64,000 bases of DNA from Salarias fasciatus. Lineage: Eukaryota > Chordata > Actinopteri > Blenniiformes > Blenniidae. This document shows, one piece after another, positions 48,901 to 63,494 of this stretch. The notes beneath the pieces are model-generated. The model was not told the DNA's origin and searched no databases. It saw only the letters and a program-made list of their open reading frames with translations. Location: assembly GCF_902148845.1 (NCBI RefSeq), contig NC_043748.1, forward strand, positions 13,422,445 to 13,486,444, read 5' to 3'. How positions within the stretch are numbered: position 1 is the stretch's first letter; each line of letters begins with the position of its first letter. The position numbers and the translations under genes are program-made.

Positions 48901-50695
48901 ATGATAAAATCCATGTTGCGGGTAATAAAGTGATAAAGCTGCTGAAGTCACACAGTGTGCAGGAGCCTTCCAGAGCATGACTGTTTGATTTTTACTGTCC
49001 TGAAGTTCCACCTCGTTCTCACGCCTGAACTCATCCCGATTTAATGTTCAACTGTGTTTCTGGACTCTCGTTTACCAGCTCTGCTTTCTCGCTCAGATTC
49101 CCATCAATCAGTCCAATGTAATGGACGATATCGAGAAGTGGCTTGCTTTGGATGACGAGGTTCGTAGTTAGATTACCGAATGTAAACTGCTCCTGTTTGT
49201 TTGCACAATGACCTTTTTGTCTTAACCTTGCTCTGATACTCTTCTGCATCACATCCTATGTAGATTACAGAGTGTACTTATAAACTCAGGCTGCACGATG
49301 CATTGGAAATTTATTACTATCATATAATCTTGTTGCTTCAGCACCTTTAAATTGAAACTGTGGTGCCAGAACTAACCTCAGTTTGATGATTCTGATCTGC
49401 ATAAACTGTCTTTTTGTTTTTTCCAGTTGTCCAAAATTTGAAATTTCACTTAAATAGAGTGAATTTGAGGGCCTCTATTCTCAATTTCTGGTGGTACTTG
49501 ATCACCCTCTAGAGGTACACTGAAGAAATCCTTGTATATTAAGTAAACACCACATTGAATATATCAACACTAATCAAAAATCTCCAAAAATTAGAGAAAA
49601 ACGGGTGAGAGTGATATTAAAAATAAATATTATATGTTTTTTTTGCTGAAAAACATAGTTATAGCAAGTGAGAACAAAAGAGAACCCAGAGCTGCACCTG
49701 GTGAAAATGACTTTAATGATCTGAGATGATGGTTCTTTCTGCTGTGCAGCAAAAATGCTGAATAAATATTCATCATACCACAGTAATCATGTTTCCTTTG
49801 TTGCTGATATACAGTGTTTATAATTATAAATTCTCGTTGTTATCACATTTGTTGCTTAACAGTGAAGTTAGTATGATAACTGTACAACAGAGTTGTTGAG
49901 ACTATATTTTGATGGTAATGTTGATAAAATCTTAACCTTTTGGGAAAATGCTCACTACTATTTTGCTACGAAAACAAATGTAAAGATCCTGAAACTTTCT
50001 TTTTTAATTCCATTTGATTTCAAAACGATGTAAAGTGAAATAATGTTGTTTTTGTCACAGTATGACGACTTCGAGGACACTGATGGTGTGACCAGTGAAG
50101 GTGAAGAACTCTCCTTTATTTCTTGTTTTTTGAACAAGTCTTTTTGTTTGTTTTATCTTTTGAATTGATTGGACTTGTTCTTTTCTGATCATTTTGAACT
50201 CTTCACTCAGTTTCTGTTTCACAGTGCCATCACCTGCTTTTATTAGCCTCCAGTCCGATATGTTATTCATGACTGACTGATACTGAAACGGAATCTTGGA
50301 AAAACATTAATAAGCAATGAAATATTTCCATAATTTAATTTAAAATGTTGAGCTAAAAGTCCTCAAATTAAAAAAAGAAAATATTGAAATATACTGTAAA
50401 CAATCATACAGTTTTAAAAAAATTCTTGAAATTCGTGAAATTTTCAATTATAATACAGTTTTCACAAACTAGATATAATGAAAATCTCAGTTTATTGAGC
50501 TGCGCCAATTTCAAACTGAAATCCTTGAATCTGTGCGTTTTTTTGGTTTTCTCGTGTTTTCTGTGTCTAATAAAGTGAATCCTTCAATTTTTCTCTGCAG
50601 AGTTTGACAAGTTTTTGGCAGAAAGAGCCAAAGCAGCAGATCGCCTACCATCGCTGAGGACTTCCTCAGAGGACGCCAACCACTCAGAGTCTTAA
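39547..50695 (+). CDS. tom1: Target of Myb1 membrane trafficking protein (TOM1)
   Basis: Endosomal adaptor that binds ubiquitinated cargo, TOLLIP, clathrin and myosin VI. Fifteen exons, 463 codons (human 492): 39547-39598, 43864-43948, 44040-44118, 45280-45429, 45517-45651, 45767-45901, 46066-46182, 46363-46496, 46579-46621, 46700-46838, 46984-47047, 47689-47749, 49097-49159, 50061-50100, 50601-50695. The VHS domain (about aa 18-150) has [34 protein letters not shown] and [14 protein letters not shown]. The GAT domain spans about 213-305 ([30 protein letters not shown]). The C-terminal motifs VMDDIEKWL and [17 protein letters not shown] match TOM1. The start [15 protein letters not shown] fits the family. 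The acidic DDDMLFAL-like end of human TOM1 is absent. Proximity to mcm5 supports tom1 over tom1l2. Intron 1 (4.3 kb) holds a DNA transposon. Confidence 0.94.
40043..40290 (+). repeat. Left terminal inverted repeat (with CCAAT boxes)
   Basis: GC-rich repeat with reiterated GCGCTCGCTCG blocks. Facing CCAAT boxes GATTGG and CCAATC lie near its inner end (about 40227-40250), directly before the internal leader exon, so it may act as the element's promoter. Confidence 0.85.
41141..41690 (+). pseudogene. Transposase remnant of the intronic DNA transposon
   Basis: After the acceptor CTCCAG (41140) the frame reads [20 protein letters not shown] and [17 protein letters not shown], resembling the linker after a THAP zinc finger in fish transposase-like proteins. 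Further on, [14 protein letters not shown] (near 41550-41590) resembles the helix-turn-helix segment before a DDE_Tnp_4 domain. [20 protein letters not shown] (to about 41682) resembles the end of that domain. A (GAT)n run at about 41591-41620 sits where the DDE core should be. A stop after QNMS and frame changes break it. Family assignment is from memory of motif patterns. Confidence 0.55.
42531..42683. mobile_element. Nested 153-bp insertion with 9-bp direct repeats
   Basis: The segment TTGGTGGGTG...CATAACA is bracketed by identical GATTTTGTC copies (42522-42530 and 42684-42692), a probable target duplication. It has no clear inverted termini. It contains CCACAAGAGGGCGCTA (42635-42650), 15 of 16 matches to the CTCF core consensus. 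Family unknown. Confidence 0.6.
42838..43086 (-). repeat. Right terminal inverted repeat
   Basis: Reverse complement of 40043-40290 with only scattered differences, including the facing CCAAT boxes. By symmetry it offers a promoter pointing inward on the minus strand. Confidence 0.85.
45148..45248 (+). repeat. Fragment of a tRNA-like fish repeat
   Basis: GCAGATGTGGCTCAGTTGGT resembles the box A region of a tRNA-derived fish repeat, and CTGAACCCCGGGTTCTCCCA its downstream body. The fragment lies just upstream of a tom1 exon (45280). Confidence 0.4.
48211..48970. mobile_element. MITE-like element, copy A, in a tom1 intron
   Basis: The left end GCTTACACGCTGTGTGGATT and the right end TCACACAGTGTGCAGGAGCC are imperfect inverted repeats about 760 bp apart. 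The same termini bound copy B at 50772-51571. No coding content. Superfamily unresolved. Confidence 0.42.
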
Positions 50696-50771
50696 TCCGC
50701 TCCAAAACCTGCCAGACTAACACGACTCATGAAGCTCCTGCACACACAGGCTGGAAAAACACACACACACT

Positions 50772-51571
50772 GAGGCGGCTACACGCTGTGCGATTTTTGG
50801 CCATTATAGATGAATGATGGGAAATCATGGCGATGTCTTCGATCGTGACTTCTAATCTGTGATCATATATTGGAACGTGAAGGCAGTTCATCTAGAGATT
50901 TTACTAAAATACAGAAGAAAACGATGCTCAAAGTGACAGTTCGGGCTGCACAATATCAGGTCAACATGTCATAATCCTGTATTCAAATGACAAAATTGCA
51001 ATCAATACACACATTTAAGCATAGAATAAATAATGATATTTGAGATTTGTTGAAAACCAGTGTTATTTCTCTTTCCTCTAATTCATAATAGCTCTCCCAC
51101 GTTTTGGGCTACATGTACCTTCTGTAGGACAGTAGACTTAATCTGATTAATCAAACATGTTAAGATGCAGAACATGCATGCACAGTGTATCGAAACATTA
51201 CAGCTCAGTGTTTTGCAACATGTGAAGTGTTTAATTTGATATTGCTGTAATGTGAGATTTTGCAATATATTGTGCAGCCCTAAAAGCAATAGTTTGCAGA
51301 TTTCCCATGGAGTAAAACGTTGGACCATGTCCACATTCCCTGGACCTAAGTGTAGCTTTATATTCAGTGTTAGCTTCTGTTATTTCCAGAAGACACCGGT
51401 GGCGAGCATGAAGGACTTACAGGATGATGAAGATGTTACTGATGAGTAATGAAGTTTATCAGCGCTGATTCAGTGAAGAGTGAATCATGCAGTGAGGCTT
51501 ATATAAGTCCATGCCATACAGCGTAGTTAACTTCTAAAACTGCTAAAATCGCACAGCCTGTGGGAGCCTTC
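50772..51571. mobile_element. MITE-like element, copy B, just after the tom1 stop codon
   Basis: The termini GGCTACACGCTGTGCGATTT and AAAATCGCACAGCCTGTGGG are imperfect inverted repeats, related to those of copy A. A smaller inverted-repeat element (50943-51280) is nested inside. It also supplies an AATAAA at 51025-51030 that could serve tom1. Confidence 0.45.
50943..51280. mobile_element. Nested inverted-repeat element, 338 bp
   Basis: Perfect 14-bp inverted termini GGGCTGCACAATAT and ATATTGTGCAGCCC. The GGGCTGCACGAT-type end is common among fish non-autonomous DNA transposons. I saw no target duplication. Related left-end sequences recur near 48310 and 49287. Confidence 0.55.
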
Positions 51572-51776
51572 AGTGACAATGGGTTGAGTGGCACATTTGA
51601 GGTGGAAGTGACCCTCCGAGATTGAGGGAGGGCGTCATACATGTGTACTATGCTCTTTACGGCGGAGCAAAAGTGTTTTTAACTGACTCAAAAAATGTCG
51701 GAAGGACGTGTTTTTACTTGACGTTGTGATAGTCTGTCCATGAGCAAATATTTGCACATTTTTGTATGGCTACATT

Positions 51777-51974
51777 CAGGGCCGGCTCTAGGCATAGGCG
51801 AACTAGACGGCCGCCTAGGGCGCCACGTCCCGAGGGGGGCGCCGCGGTCGTACAAGGGGCGCCACGACGCTCTGTGTTCCGTGTGCTCCGCTGTGCAGCG
51901 GTCCGACGCACTGCGCTCCTCGTCCTCGGCGCTGCCCGGCACTGATCGGTATTGTTCGGCATCGCTCCTCAGCG

Positions 51975-52010
<36 letters not shown>

Positions 52011-52104
52011 CTGAACAAATGTCGGGACCGCTCGAAAAACACGCTCCCAAGGGGCGCTCGTCTCGGGCTCGCCTAGGGCGCCTCTGAAGCCCGGGCCGGC
52101 CCTG
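51777..52104. mobile_element. hAT-type MITE, 328 bp
   Basis: It begins CAGGGCCGGCTCTAGGCATA and ends GGGCCGGCCCTG, giving hAT-type inverted ends CAGGGCCGG. It is flanked by a perfect 8-bp target duplication GCTACATT (51769-51776 and 52105-52112). The body is very GC-rich, with repeated GGGCGCC blocks, and contains a 45-base C homopolymer. Confidence 0.92.
51975..52019 (+). repeat. Poly-C tract, 45 bases
   Basis: An uninterrupted C run inside the hAT MITE. The true length is uncertain because long C runs are often misread or mis-assembled. Confidence 0.85.
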
Positions 52105-52112
52105 GCTACATT

Positions 52113-52593
52113 CCTGCTGTTGAAGGAGGAAACCATGTTGTTGCAACATAGATTTATGTATTATATGGCTGTTAAATATCTATATTGGTAAATATAATGG
52201 GTTACTGAAGACGCCGCTTGGTAAACACTGTAAGAGGAGCTCCTCAAACTCTTGATAGTTTGTCGCTTCACATCATTATTTGATGTGAAGTTTTTTTTTA
52301 TGGCCAACCTTTCCCTATGAAGACGTTTTACTTGAAGTTTCACGGGACAACTGACAGATTTCTGTCAAGGAATAAACTAAAGTTATTAACTGGAGAGCTG
52401 CATTGTGTCATTCTTCAAGGCCTGCACAGTGGTGAAGAGGTCGCAATCAGTGTGTGAGTATGTGTAATAATTCAAGACGTGTAGTTCCATGCTTTATTGA
52501 ACTTTTTAAAAATCATAAACACCAACAAAAACTGTGTGGATTCATATAAGTATGAATTCATGCAACATACAACTTAATCCTACTGTCCATGCA

Positions 52594-52648
<55 letters not shown>

Positions 52649-53306
52649 TTGAACAGATTTGTGTGGCTTCCCCATCATCTAAGTTCTATCTGCAGATCAG
52701 CTCTCACTCCCGTAGGTCAGCTCTGGGTTTACCTGTCAATCATCAGGTGAGATGATAATGGTCACATTAACCGATCTCACTTCCACACACACACGCAGAC
52801 ACACACCCTGTACAACACACAATCAGCCACAACACTACTCAGTGTTTCCTTTCAGACAGGCTAGTAATAAAGATATCTGCAGCACTGACAGGAGGAGCAG
52901 CAGTATTCAGACTGGTAAATCAAACATGAGCCAATCAGAAGCGAGGACTGTTAAGCCCCGCCCATCAGTCTTAAAGGAGTCTTTTTGGGTAGTAAATCTG
53001 TCAGAACGTTTAATGAGTTGAATTCTGGTTTTTCCGTTTTTGGGGGCAAAAAATGAATAAAGGGAGTTGGGTGCCCAGATGATTGTTTTTTAAACCTAAA
53101 CAAATTGTTGATACCGACTGTCTGCTTTGCTGAACAATGATTGGACAAAACAAGCCACCTGCGAAGCGGTCCTGCCCTCTGATTGGTCTACCTGACTTAC
53201 GCCCACACTGGTTATGTGACGTAACCACGCCTGCCCGCTGTGTACGTGTGGCCGCCGCCGTGGCACGTTGACACTTCTACCACGCGCACGCCGCTTACTC
53301 TCCGTT
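52113..53306. other. tom1-gcat intergenic region and gcat 5' flank
   Basis: Contains a (CA)n tract at 52595-52646 and, near gcat, an inverted CCAAT box (GATTGG 53181-53186) and a CRE-like TGACGTAA (53217-53224), followed by GC-rich sequence up to the gcat ATG. No other coding exon is seen. Confidence 0.6.
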
Positions 53307-56300
53307 ATGTCGCTGGGAAAAGCTGCCCGGAGTTTACTAACACCGGCCCGCGGGGTCCTCCGGTCCTCGGCCGCGGCTCTGAACCGGAGCTACGCCGCCG
53401 TGGCGGAGGCCAGAGCCGTGCTGGAGACCGAGCTCGACTCGATCCGAGCCGCGGGGACGTGGAAAGCGGAGCGGATCATCACCTCCAAGCAGGGTCCGCA
53501 GATCAGCGTGGACGGCAGTCATGGCAGTGAGTGTCTCAGTTTCTATCACCTATTTGACATCATTAAAGTCACAGACAACCGCGAAACAACTTCTACAAAG
53601 CATCCAGCAGGAAGCGTTTGAGTCGCTGCTTCTGATGTTATCTGGGTGTCGAATATCCCTAAACGGTGACTTTGCAATCCCAAAGTCGCTCTAAGGACGT
53701 CTTTGAACAGATAAAATTACAAGAAACAACCAAACAACACCAAATAGTTAGGAGAAAAGCTACTTTCTATTTACAGATATCATCAGTAATTCAGCAAATC
53801 TCTGCCAACAAGCCCAGTGTTTACACTGCAGCGGGGACCTTTGCCAAACATGGACTGCAGGTCTGTGAATGGCCTGTTAACTTCAGGCCATGACCCCTCA
53901 TATGTTGAACAGGCTGTCCAGTTCATCCACTGCACCCTGCATTGTTTCTGGATTATTTTGTTTTGCTTTTGTCAAAACAACAAGAATAAAACACACAGAA
54001 GCAGAGCTTTTATACCGTCTTTTCAACTTGTTTACCACTTGTAAACAAACAATGTCTCTCATGTTTTTTTTGTGTGCTCACAGACACTTCAGTTTGCACA
54101 GTTGCCAACACAGGTTGGACCACTTTCTACATTTATTTCAAGGCTACATTAAAGAAAATCTACACAGAAAAATTGATTGAAAAAATTTATCTATCCTCCA
54201 GTTTTCCTCCAGCAAATTGGTCTGTTACATGTTTTCCTTCATTCATGAGAGTCCAAGTCAAAAGCCAGAAGCAAAAACTGGAACTGAGCATGTTGGACAG
54301 GACGGCCTTAACCTTGCTGATTATTTACCTGTTGAACAAATTCGTTGTGCACTGTTGAACTCCCACAATCTTACTACTCGTCCTGATGACGCTGCTTCAT
54401 GCATTTTTGACCTGCTGCTGAGGTTATGAAGCCAGCAGAGAAGAGGAAAGGTCAGCACAGATTCAGTATATGATCTAAAATCATCTGAGACATATGTGTG
54501 TATCTGTAACTAATTTGAGGAGAAAACTCGGGCTTCAGGTTGTAAGAAAACTTATGTTTGGCCTTGATCTGTACTAACTGATCACCTTGTCTTGCTTTTA
54601 TATCCAGCCTTGCTGATCGTGAACTGCACACACTGTTTCCTGTCGGCAGTCCCAGTGACTCTCCTTACCTTTAAAAAAAAAAAAAAAAAACTACTTTCTT
54701 CCAGGTATTTTAAATTTCTGTGCCAACAACTACCTCGGGCTGTCCAGTCATCCAGAAGTGGTGCAGGCAGGAATTGATGCTCTGAAGTTGTACGGTGCCG
54801 GACTGAGCTCTGTTAGATTCATTTGTGGGACACAGGTATGGAAAACACCACATGAATGCATGAAAATCCACATACTTTGAAGGCTAAAGATTATCCTGTG
54901 TAACGTGATTTGTAGGATCTACACAAAAACCTGGAGCAGAAGCTTGCAGAGTTTCATGAGAGGGAGGACTGCATCCTGTATGCCAGCTGTTTTGATGCCA
55001 ACGCCGGATTGTTTGAGGTATGTGAAAAGCTACAACACAACAAGAAAGCATGTATTAGATCACAGTTAGTAAGTTTTGATAAATCCTACATTAGGTGCTG
55101 TTGGGCCCAGAGGATGCGGTGCTGTCTGACGAGCTTAACCATGCCTCCATCATTGACGGGATCCGGCTGTGTAAAGCTAAGAGGATGCGCTACAAACACA
55201 TGGACCTGAGCGACCTGGAGAAGCAGCTCAAAGAAGCTCAGGTGTGTGTGGAGCTCGTTTTTCTGTTTATATAATGAAAAGGGCATTTTTTGAATAGATA
55301 ATAAAGATGGGTTTTGGCTTCAGTGATTATCGGTTATCTCCTCTGTCCTCCTCAGTCTTCTCGAATGCGTCTGGTCGTGACAGACGGAGTCTTCTCTATG
55401 GACGGAGACGTGGCTCCTTTGCAGGGGATCTGTGACCTGGCCGAGCAGTACGGAGCCATGGTGTTCATTGATGAATGTCACGCCACTGGTTTCCTGGGGC
55501 CACGGGGCAGGTCAGTGGGACGCTGCTTTAACTGAAAATAAAGACGCTGATCAATTTCTGTTGCCCGACTTTAAGTTGGTGTTTTAAATGTGATGTCCCA
55601 ATACCTCCTGTTGGATGACACTTCTAAAATGAAGAAGTCATTTGATAAAATGTCTTCAGGTTTGGCTTAAATTTTCATTCAAGCTGAATGAGTCATATTT
55701 TGGGCCACAGTTATCTCTGGGAACAAACGTTATTTCTTTTGTTGTAAATAGTTTATCTTGAGCAGAAATTTTGGAGTGTTTTCTTTGAACTGGCCACAAA
55801 TCTGTGTGAAGTTTGTAATGAATTAAGGCATGTGTTCAACAAAATGTATTCTAGGTTTATGTCTGAAGAAAGGGAGAACTAGTAATGATGTAAAATCACT
55901 AAAGTTTTTGTGTCCTTTGCCACGAATCTTCAAATGAAATCTGTCCGAAGACAGTCTGTGTGACTTCAACTCTTAGTAATTTCTCTATTACATCTGTTGA
56001 TCTTTGCCACACATTACAAATTGAATGGATATCACCAAAATCCACAACAAGCAAACAACCAGAAGAAGGAAATATCAGATGTTCAGCATCTCATGTGTTC
56101 ATTTGTCTCAAAGCTTCATAAAGATGTCCATAAGTGTATATTGCGGTGATAGTAAAGTGCTGCGTATATATTTTTGCAGAGGAACAGATGAGCTGCTGGG
56201 AGTCATGAACAGAGTTCAGATTGTGAACTCCACTCTCGGAAAGGCTCTGGGAGGAGCAGCGGGTGGGTCTCCGTCTCTCTTCTGAAAACACACTTCAGTG

Positions 56301-57118
56301 TGGAGGCCGTGACGGTGTTTCTCTGGCGTGTTTTTCTTGTCAGGTGGATACACAGTGGGTCCGAAGCCCCTCATCGATCTGCTCAGGCAGCGCTCGCGGC
56401 CCTACCTGTTCTCCAACTCCCTCCCTCCTCCGGTGGTGGGCTGCGCCACCCGAGCCGTGGAGCTGCTGCTCGCCTCCAATGAGATTGCACAGAGTATGAC
56501 AAACAAGACCATGAGGTGATTGAGAATGAAACAAGGAATAGTTGAACTATTTCAGTTTGTGTGTAATAAATGGAAAATATATTGAAGTTTTACCGTTTAA
56601 CTTATGGGCAAATCATTTATTTTCTTTTGGTTTTTTTCAGTTGTATCCATATACATCATCAAGCCTTGTGTAATTGTATTGATATCGGTTGAACCCAGTT
56701 TAAAAGGAAATCAGCATCACATGCATGATGTTATGGCACACATAACAGGTGTTTACAAAATATTTTTAAAAAATCAAGAGTAACTGTGATCAAGTCAAAT
56801 CAGGACAACGACAAAGCCATAGTTTGTTGGAAACTACAAAATTTTTACCAAATCTCCACAACCTGACCTCATTTTGTCTCGAATTTCCTCACATGTTCAG
56901 TTGCAAGCACAGTTACAGCCAGTGAGAGAGTAATGCTAATGTGAAATTGCAGGCACGCAATACTGCATGTTACATGTACAGACAGGAAAAAGTCCTCCAA
57001 GGCTTCCAAAGACACTGGCGCTAAAATGTGTGCATTATGATCACAGGAGCCGACAGAGACAGTACAGTTTAATCCTGTTCAGTGAATTGTTGAAAAAGTT
57101 TGGTTGTTCCAGGATGTG

Positions 57119-57149
<31 letters not shown>

Positions 57150-57621
57150 TTAAATTGAGCACAGTATGTCTGTTTATTAGAGAACAGACTTTAAAATACC
57201 CTGGGTTGGTACCTCCTTTGTTCTGACTGAAATGTTTTCTCCAAACAGATTCAGGAACAAGATGACGCAGGCCGGCTTCACCATTTCAGGCTCGGCTCAC
57301 CCCATCTGCCCCGTGATGCTGGGCGACGCGCGACTGGCCTCTCTGATGGCCGATGAAATGCTGAAACTCGGTGAGTCCGTCACATCTCACCAGTGAGCTC
57401 TGATGACCAAGTGTTTGAGGAAACAGGGAACCTGTCAAGACTGTTTTAACCGGTTTCTCTCTTTCACAGGAATCTATGTGATCGGATTTTCCTACCCGGT
57501 CGTGCCGAAGGGCAAAGCCAGAATCCGCGTTCAGATATCGGCAGCGCACACAGACGAAGACATCGATCGCTGCGTCGACGCTTTCATCCAGACCGGCAGA
57601 AAGCATGGAGTCGTCTCCTGA
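53307..57621 (+). CDS. gcat: Glycine C-acetyltransferase (2-amino-3-ketobutyrate CoA ligase), mitochondrial
   Basis: PLP enzyme that converts 2-amino-3-ketobutyrate plus CoA to glycine and acetyl-CoA, the second step of mitochondrial threonine breakdown after threonine dehydrogenase. Nine exons, 427 codons (human 419): 53307-53526, 54705-54835, 54916-55017, 55095-55241, 55356-55510, 56180-56262, 56344-56515, 57249-57370, 57470-57621. The N-terminus [20 protein letters not shown] is Arg/Ser-rich and lacks acids, as expected of a mitochondrial presequence. Alpha-oxoamine synthase motifs are [42 protein letters not shown] and [13 protein letters not shown]. The Schiff-base lysine is in [10 protein letters not shown] (about K273). 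The C-terminal [20 protein letters not shown] is fully conserved. Intron 1 is 1.2 kb with an unexplained open frame. Confidence 0.96.
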
Positions 57622-58837
57622 ACTGGACAATCTCGGAGGAATTGTCAATCTAGTCAGCCAATCAGCTTGCTTGGACAGCCTTGTTACTACAGACCTATGA
57701 ATGATTTTGATGGAAATTGCTTTTGTAGGTCAATGGAGAAAAATGTTATTTTTGTGTTTGCTCGACTGACCAAAAGCTCTTTTGCTACAGTGTTGGTGTT
57801 TGTATATCTAGAGACAAAGGGCTGTTTAATCTGGCTTTTGCCACATTTGTTTTTATCAGATGAAGCTTTTCAGACTCGTTTCTCACTCTGGTGTGATTTT
57901 TGATGATGGGACGGATAACTGTTACATTGAGCGGATTACTGAAGCTACTCGGCATCTTGTTGGAGCATTATTAGCATTAATGATGGTGAAATTAAACTCA
58001 TCCTTCAACCCAGAAACAACTTATGTGTTTTTACTTTCACAGTAAAAGGAAATTGAGGTGATTTTCAACCAATAATTGGAATCATATCAGCCTGAAGACA
58101 ATGCATCCAGTCTTTACACTGCTTTATTCAAGTCGAGGTTGCATGTCACTGGACACAACACCAGTTCAGTTTTTAACATTCACATCTCAATCTTAAATCC
58201 TCAGTTGTCAGTGGGCTATAAACAAAAAAGAATTATGACTGTGTTTCAAATGTGTTGTGCAAAGGAAATCCTGAAATTAACAAGCAAACCAACTATTCCC
58301 ACCTCTCCCAGACTGATGGCGTGGTAGAGTACTCCAGGATGGAGTGGATTCTCAATCCAATAAGATCTGCAACTCCATAGTACTCCTAAAATAAAGATAA
58401 TAAAACTGATTTCTGTACAGAGGACAGAATGGACATAACATCGACTCACTCCTAACATTCAGCAAATAAAAGAAACTTTTGACTCTTATGGCGCCCAACA
58501 CCTACAGAGCAGTTAAAACAAACTTTAATATTTTATTTTATGTACATTTACTTATATGATTTGGAGAATACACATTGCTGCCATTTTGCGTACATCAATT
58601 AAAAACCCACACAAGCTATATAAATGCAGTAACTAAAATCATAAACTCCCAATTTAGGGATGGCAGAAGCAAACAGTAAATTTGTATACTTATATTTGGC
58701 ACCGATTAGGTTAACATAACTGATTTAGGTACAGCAAACAGAAGATTAAGCTGAACTGAGTGTTGTCATACGCTTTCTTTCATGATTGTTGCACATGTTT
58801 CATCGACTCACTGTTTCTTCTCCCCGCCTCCTCTCAC
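57622..58837. other. gcat 3' UTR and gcat-mcm5 intergenic region
   Basis: An ATTAAA (57991-57996) and an AATAAA (58390-58395) are candidate gcat polyadenylation signals. The rest is AT-rich with no recognised gene. Confidence 0.6.
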
Positions 58838-58985
58838 TTTTCGCGCCACCAGAGCGCACAAGCCCCGCCCCTCCTATGACGTACACCACCAATAATTACT
58901 CCTGGCCAATCGCACCAGGCGTGTTTTTCCTTCAACCAATCAGAGGAGAGGAAGTGACGCTTTGCGCGAAGCAGCTCGCGGGAAA
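58838..58985 (+). promoter_or_regulatory. mcm5: mcm5 promoter: E2F sites, GC box, CCAAT boxes, CRE-like site
   Basis: Sites in order: E2F-like TTTTCGCGCC (58838-58847), GC box CCCCGCCCC (58863-58871), TGACGT (58877-58882), CCAAT in GGCCAATC (58904-58911) and CCAATCAG (58936-58943), TTTGCGCG (58961-58968) and the E2F-like CGCGGGAAA (58977-58985). This is the architecture known for S-phase genes under E2F/NF-Y control. It lies 155-300 bases before the start codon and has no TATA box. Confidence 0.75.
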
Positions 58986-59140
58986 CAGACAGGAAGGATT
59001 TCAGTCTTTGCCGCGAAACTGACGCTCCGTGGTGCATTGTCTCCGGCAGAGTAGGCAACATTCTCATACTTTGAGGAAATCAGCGGGTTTGACTCCAGTT
59101 ATTTTCCCGTTGTGTTGCTTTGAGTCGATTCGGTGTAAAC

Positions 59141-63494
<4,354 letters not shown>

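Noticed and set aside
51390-51449. Possible alternative last exon of tom1 (frame reading KTPVASMKDLQDDEDVTDE)
   Set aside because: It has an acceptor-like TTTCCAG and an acidic end, but no donor of matching phase exists in the exon before the stop at 50695. The segment also lies inside repeat copy B.
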